Below the pieces are notes generated by a model. The model did no database searches. It was given only the letters and a program-made list of their open reading frames with translations, and was not told where the DNA came from. A stretch of DNA of 5,708 nucleotides from Terriglobales bacterium (lineage in GTDB: Bacteria; Acidobacteriota; Terriglobia; Terriglobales; Gp1-AA117): the NCBI GenBank assembly GCA_030150795.1, contig JASLFF010000058.1, forward strand, positions 1 through 5,708, in the 5' to 3' direction. How positions within the stretch are numbered: the stretch's first letter is position 1; every line of letters begins with the position of its first letter. The translations under genes were made by a program, and so were the position numbers. Positions 5,499 through 5,708 of the stretch are shown here, in pieces.

Positions 5499-5708
5499 GA
5501 GGATACGCCGCGACAAGAACGCCGCCGCAGACGCCGTAAATTCACTCACCAAGGCCGGTAAAGAATCGTTGGGAGCCAGATTTAATCGAAGCCCCGGCCA
5601 GGAGATTTATTCCGGCCTCAAGAAGCTCCGGGAAGCCGAGCACGATGCCGCTGTTTACAAGATTTACCGCGCTGAAGCCCTGAAGGATGGAAGAGCACGG
5701 CTGCCGAC
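5440..5708 (+). CDS. Unrecognised charged protein, 3' partial and possibly 5' truncated
   Basis: One frame is open from the ATG at 5440 to the right edge, while the other two + frames downstream of 5500 close quickly (TAA near 5538 and near 5560). The part after 5512 looks coding: DKNAAADAVNSLTKAGKESL, then ARFNRSPGQEIYSGLKKLRE and AEHDAAVYKIYRAEALKDG. It is a helical, Lys/Glu/Ala-rich soluble protein with no membrane segment. The first 20 or so residues (MRPRQPNPVPHTAHRPQQ) are just the other-frame reading of the DUF4386 tail and do not look natural, so the true start is doubtful. AAGGGA at 5430-5435 is only 4 bases from this ATG. Either the gene overlaps its neighbour by 59 bases, or it lost its 5' end in a rearrangement. 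I do not recognise the family. Confidence 0.45.
   Translation, partial: MRPRQPNPVPHTAHRPQQLRRIRRDKNAAADAVNSLTKAGKESLGARFNRSPGQEIYSGLKKLREAEHDAAVYKIYRAEALKDGRARLP
5497..5502 (+). promoter_or_regulatory. Orphan Shine-Dalgarno sequence AGGAGG
   Basis: A perfect AGGAGG overlaps the stop codon of the second DUF4386 gene (TAG 5496-5498). No ATG, GTG or TTG occurs in the following 28 bases, so it serves no visible start. It may be a coincidence, or what remains after the start of the downstream gene was lost. Confidence 0.35.

Overview
The window is GC-rich bacterial DNA. All supported genes are on the + strand, and intergenic gaps are short. The protein styles fit a soil-type Acidobacteriota genome (Terriglobia-like): a DUF1579-like secreted-protein tail, a YtrA-type GntR/ABC pair, tandem DUF4386 proteins, and a TPR module of the kind attached to acidobacterial serine hydrolases. 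This assignment comes from recognising families, not from a marker gene. No RNA gene, CRISPR array, insertion sequence or convincing terminator was found.

Layout. Positions 2-187 hold the C-terminal end of a protein that begins outside the window. After a 75-base gap comes a compact regulator/transporter operon: a YtrA-subfamily GntR regulator (263-676), an ABC ATPase (681-1556) and an ABC-2-like permease (1553-2473). The first two are 4 bases apart, and the last two overlap by ATGA. Next is an unusual 410-residue membrane protein (2508-3740) that joins a hydrolase-associated TPR module to a DUF2306-like multi-helix domain. Two diverged DUF4386 membrane proteins (3800-4537 and 4746-5498) follow. 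Between them lies a 28-codon ORF (4614-4700) with a very good ribosome site, which looks like the surviving N-terminus of a longer small membrane protein. The last 200 bases are open in one frame (5440-5708, running off the edge) and encode an unrecognised charged protein. A perfect Shine-Dalgarno sequence with no start codon after it lies at that boundary.

How the genes may work together. YtrA-type regulators usually repress the ABC exporter encoded beside them, and in Firmicutes they respond to cell-envelope stress. The first three genes are probably such a switchable efflux or envelope module. The next genes all encode integral membrane proteins in the same direction with small gaps, so they could be co-transcribed, but their functions are unknown. 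The most notable points are the TPR/DUF2306-like fusion, the truncated gene between the DUF4386 paralogues, and the apparent rearrangement junction near 5440-5510.
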